A stretch of 14,813 nucleotides of DNA from Bacteroidaceae bacterium. Lineage in GTDB: Bacteria > Bacteroidota > Bacteroidia > Bacteroidales > Bacteroidaceae. A model generated the notes under the pieces. The model did not search any database. It was not told where the DNA came from and worked only from the letters and a program-made list of their open reading frames with translations. Where the stretch lies: NCBI GenBank assembly GCA_900772575.1, contig CAAHEN010000090.1:1-14813 (forward strand), written 5' to 3'. This document shows positions 13,731-14,813 of the stretch, piece by piece (within the stretch, counting starts at the first letter, position 1; each line of letters starts with the position of its first letter). The translations under genes were made by a program, and so were the position numbers.

Positions 13731-14813
13731 ATGGAACATCTCATCGCTGACAGCGGCATTCACTTCCTGACCAGGGAAATCGCCTTCAACCCCGCCGAGC
13801 CGGTCACCCTGCCCGACGGGAAAACCTTGAAATACACGTTCTGCGACACCTCCAGCCTTGTGAGTGGCCAGCCCGTTTTCGGCCTGCTCTGCCCACTGCC
13901 GGGGAAGGGCGTCATGCTTCCTCTCGACGAGCTGCGCCTCAACGCTGACGTCGCACTGGTATTGCACCCCGATGGGCGCATCCGGTATGACGCCATGGGA
14001 CTGCCCATCGTGAGGGGAGACATCACGGAAGCGCTCTTTGCCAACTACACGTCCGACAACACCGACGAGGTGTTTGGCCTCTCCACGCTCGACGCCTACC
14101 TGCTGCCCGGTTCCGCCACAGAGCCGCCTCGACCGGCTTTTGAGGCCCTGCTGGGCAAGTGGCTGCCCATGCCCCTCTTCGAGATCGAGGATGGCAGTGA
14201 TCAGACGCTCGGGACGCCGCTGGGGTGGTGCCGCGTGAAGATAGAGATGGCCGGCAGCGACCCGAATACAGGCGTCAACCACTACCGCTTCATCTGGGCC
14301 TTCGACACCGAGACGGAAAAGGAGACAGACTTGTTGCAGGACAAGGTGGACCTGCGGCCCAGCTTCAGCAACGGAGAACGGCAGAAAGACTACCGCCTGT
14401 GCAACTGTGCCGACCAGATGTTCACACTCCTGACCAACGACCCGGAGCGCGAGACGGCCTTCTACGACTACATCGACGGCCTCATCGGCCACCCGAAAGC
14501 CTTGGCGAAGTTTCCCCACAAGCACATCGCCTATTACATCTATCTCGTCAACTTCATCCGCCTCATCGGGGCAGCCCCCGAGGTGCGCCTCTATAATCCC
14601 GATGCCGATGAGAAGAAGACGATACCCGTGGATCTGGTGCTCGACATCGGCAACTCACGCACCTGCGGCGTGCTCTTCGAAGATGGCGATTTCACCCGCG
14701 CCGTCATGCTCAGGCTGCAAGACCTGACCCACCCCGAGCGCAGCTACAAGAAAGCCTTCGACATGCGCCTGGTCTTCCGCAACGCCGACTTCGGCGGTGA
14801 CATCGGACTGAGC
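13731..14813 (+). CDS. srfB: SrfB-family protein with actin/Hsp70-like phosphate-binding motif (3' end outside window)
   Basis: From ATG 13731 a frame of 361 codons stays open to the window edge with no stop, so the C-terminal part is missing. The order of conserved blocks fits SrfB: SGIHFLTREIAF near residue 8, GKWLPMPLFEI near 143, HYRFIWAFDTE near 182, then PVDLVLDIGNSRTCGVLFED around D305, and MLRLQDL...YKKAFDMRLVFRNADFG near the visible end. DIGNSRT has the D-x-G-x-x-x-T form of the phosphate-1 loop of actin/Hsp70-like ATPases. SrfB was named in Salmonella in an SsrB-regulated srfABC locus; its biochemical role is not settled. SrfB proteins are about 1000 residues, so roughly a third is visible. 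It begins a new unit behind its own promoter, with no srfA-like gene upstream. The ATG is preferred over in-frame GTG 13641 because the conserved region begins just after it. Confidence 0.85.
   Translation, partial: MEHLIADSGIHFLTREIAFNPAEPVTLPDGKTLKYTFCDTSSLVSGQPVFGLLCPLPGKGVMLPLDELRLNADVALVLHPDGRIRYDAMGLPIVRGDITEALFANYTSDNTDEVFGLSTLDAYLLPGSATEPPRPAFEALLGKWLPMPLFEIEDGSDQTLGTPLGWCRVKIEMAGSDPNTGVNHYRFIWAFDTETEKETDLLQDKVDLRPSFSNGERQKDYRLCNCADQMFTLLTNDPERETAFYDYIDGLIGHPKALAKFPHKHIAYYIYLVNFIRLIGAAPEVRLYNPDADEKKTIPVDLVLDIGNSRTCGVLFEDGDFTRAVMLRLQDLTHPERSYKKAFDMRLVFRNADFGGDIGLS

Noticed and set aside
13632..14525. Open minus-strand frame of about 297 codons at the right end
   Set aside because: It lies opposite the srfB frame, has no family character and is valine/glycine/histidine-rich as expected of the reverse of a GC-rich gene. 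The plus-strand frame has clear SrfB blocks.
1..14813. CRISPR array, tRNA, rRNA, integrase or complete insertion sequence
   Set aside because: No regularly spaced repeats, no tRNA/rRNA signature and no transposase or integrase motifs were seen on either strand.

Overview
The window reads as a chromosomal segment of a Bacteroidales bacterium, most likely Prevotellaceae. Evidence: promoters of the Bacteroidetes type (TTTG about 20 nt before TAnnTTTG) precede several genes. Starts lack Shine-Dalgarno sequences. There is a secreted protein with a type IX secretion (T9SS) C-terminal sorting domain, and an Oar-like TonB-dependent receptor with a carboxypeptidase-regulatory-like N-terminal domain. 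Coding regions are GC-rich; a stretch at about 3.85-5.1 kb is visibly AT-richer and looks acquired.

Layout. 1-945: C-terminal part of a copper-exporting P1B-ATPase (CopA). 1003-2316: a promoter with an overlapping palindrome, a structured leader, the overlapping lrgA-lrgB pair and a bidirectional terminator. 2337-2894 (minus): a flavodoxin-fold NAD(P)H oxidoreductase. 2895-4376: almost no protein genes, but one strong promoter, one internal and one final intrinsic terminator, and RNA pairings that suggest a structured non-coding RNA. 4377-5050 (minus): a HigBA-type toxin-antitoxin locus whose antitoxin is intact and whose toxin carries a premature stop plus a frameshift. 5051-5897: an unusual intergenic region with an orphan promoter followed by a hairpin, a degenerate 21-nt repeat and a second promoter with a leader stem. 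5898-8600: a 900-residue T9SS cargo of unknown function. 8878-13155: an Oar-like TonB-dependent receptor in operon with a periplasmic calcineurin-like phosphoesterase. 13156-13553: two large RNA-scale inverted repeats. 13554 to the end: a canonical promoter and the first 361 codons of an SrfB-family protein that runs off the window.

How it fits together. CopA handles copper efflux. LrgAB are membrane proteins of the holin-like or small-carboxylate-transport family. The receptor-phosphoesterase pair suggests uptake of a ligand with periplasmic removal of phosphate, but no SusD partner is present and the substrate cannot be read. The most interesting items are the promoter-led srfB gene, the toxin-dead toxin-antitoxin locus, the gene-less transcription unit at 3221-3851, and the uninterrupted 27-bp wobble hairpin plus 36-bp palindrome before srfB. 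No rRNA, tRNA, CRISPR array or complete insertion sequence was seen. All functional calls come from reading motifs by eye; no database search was run.
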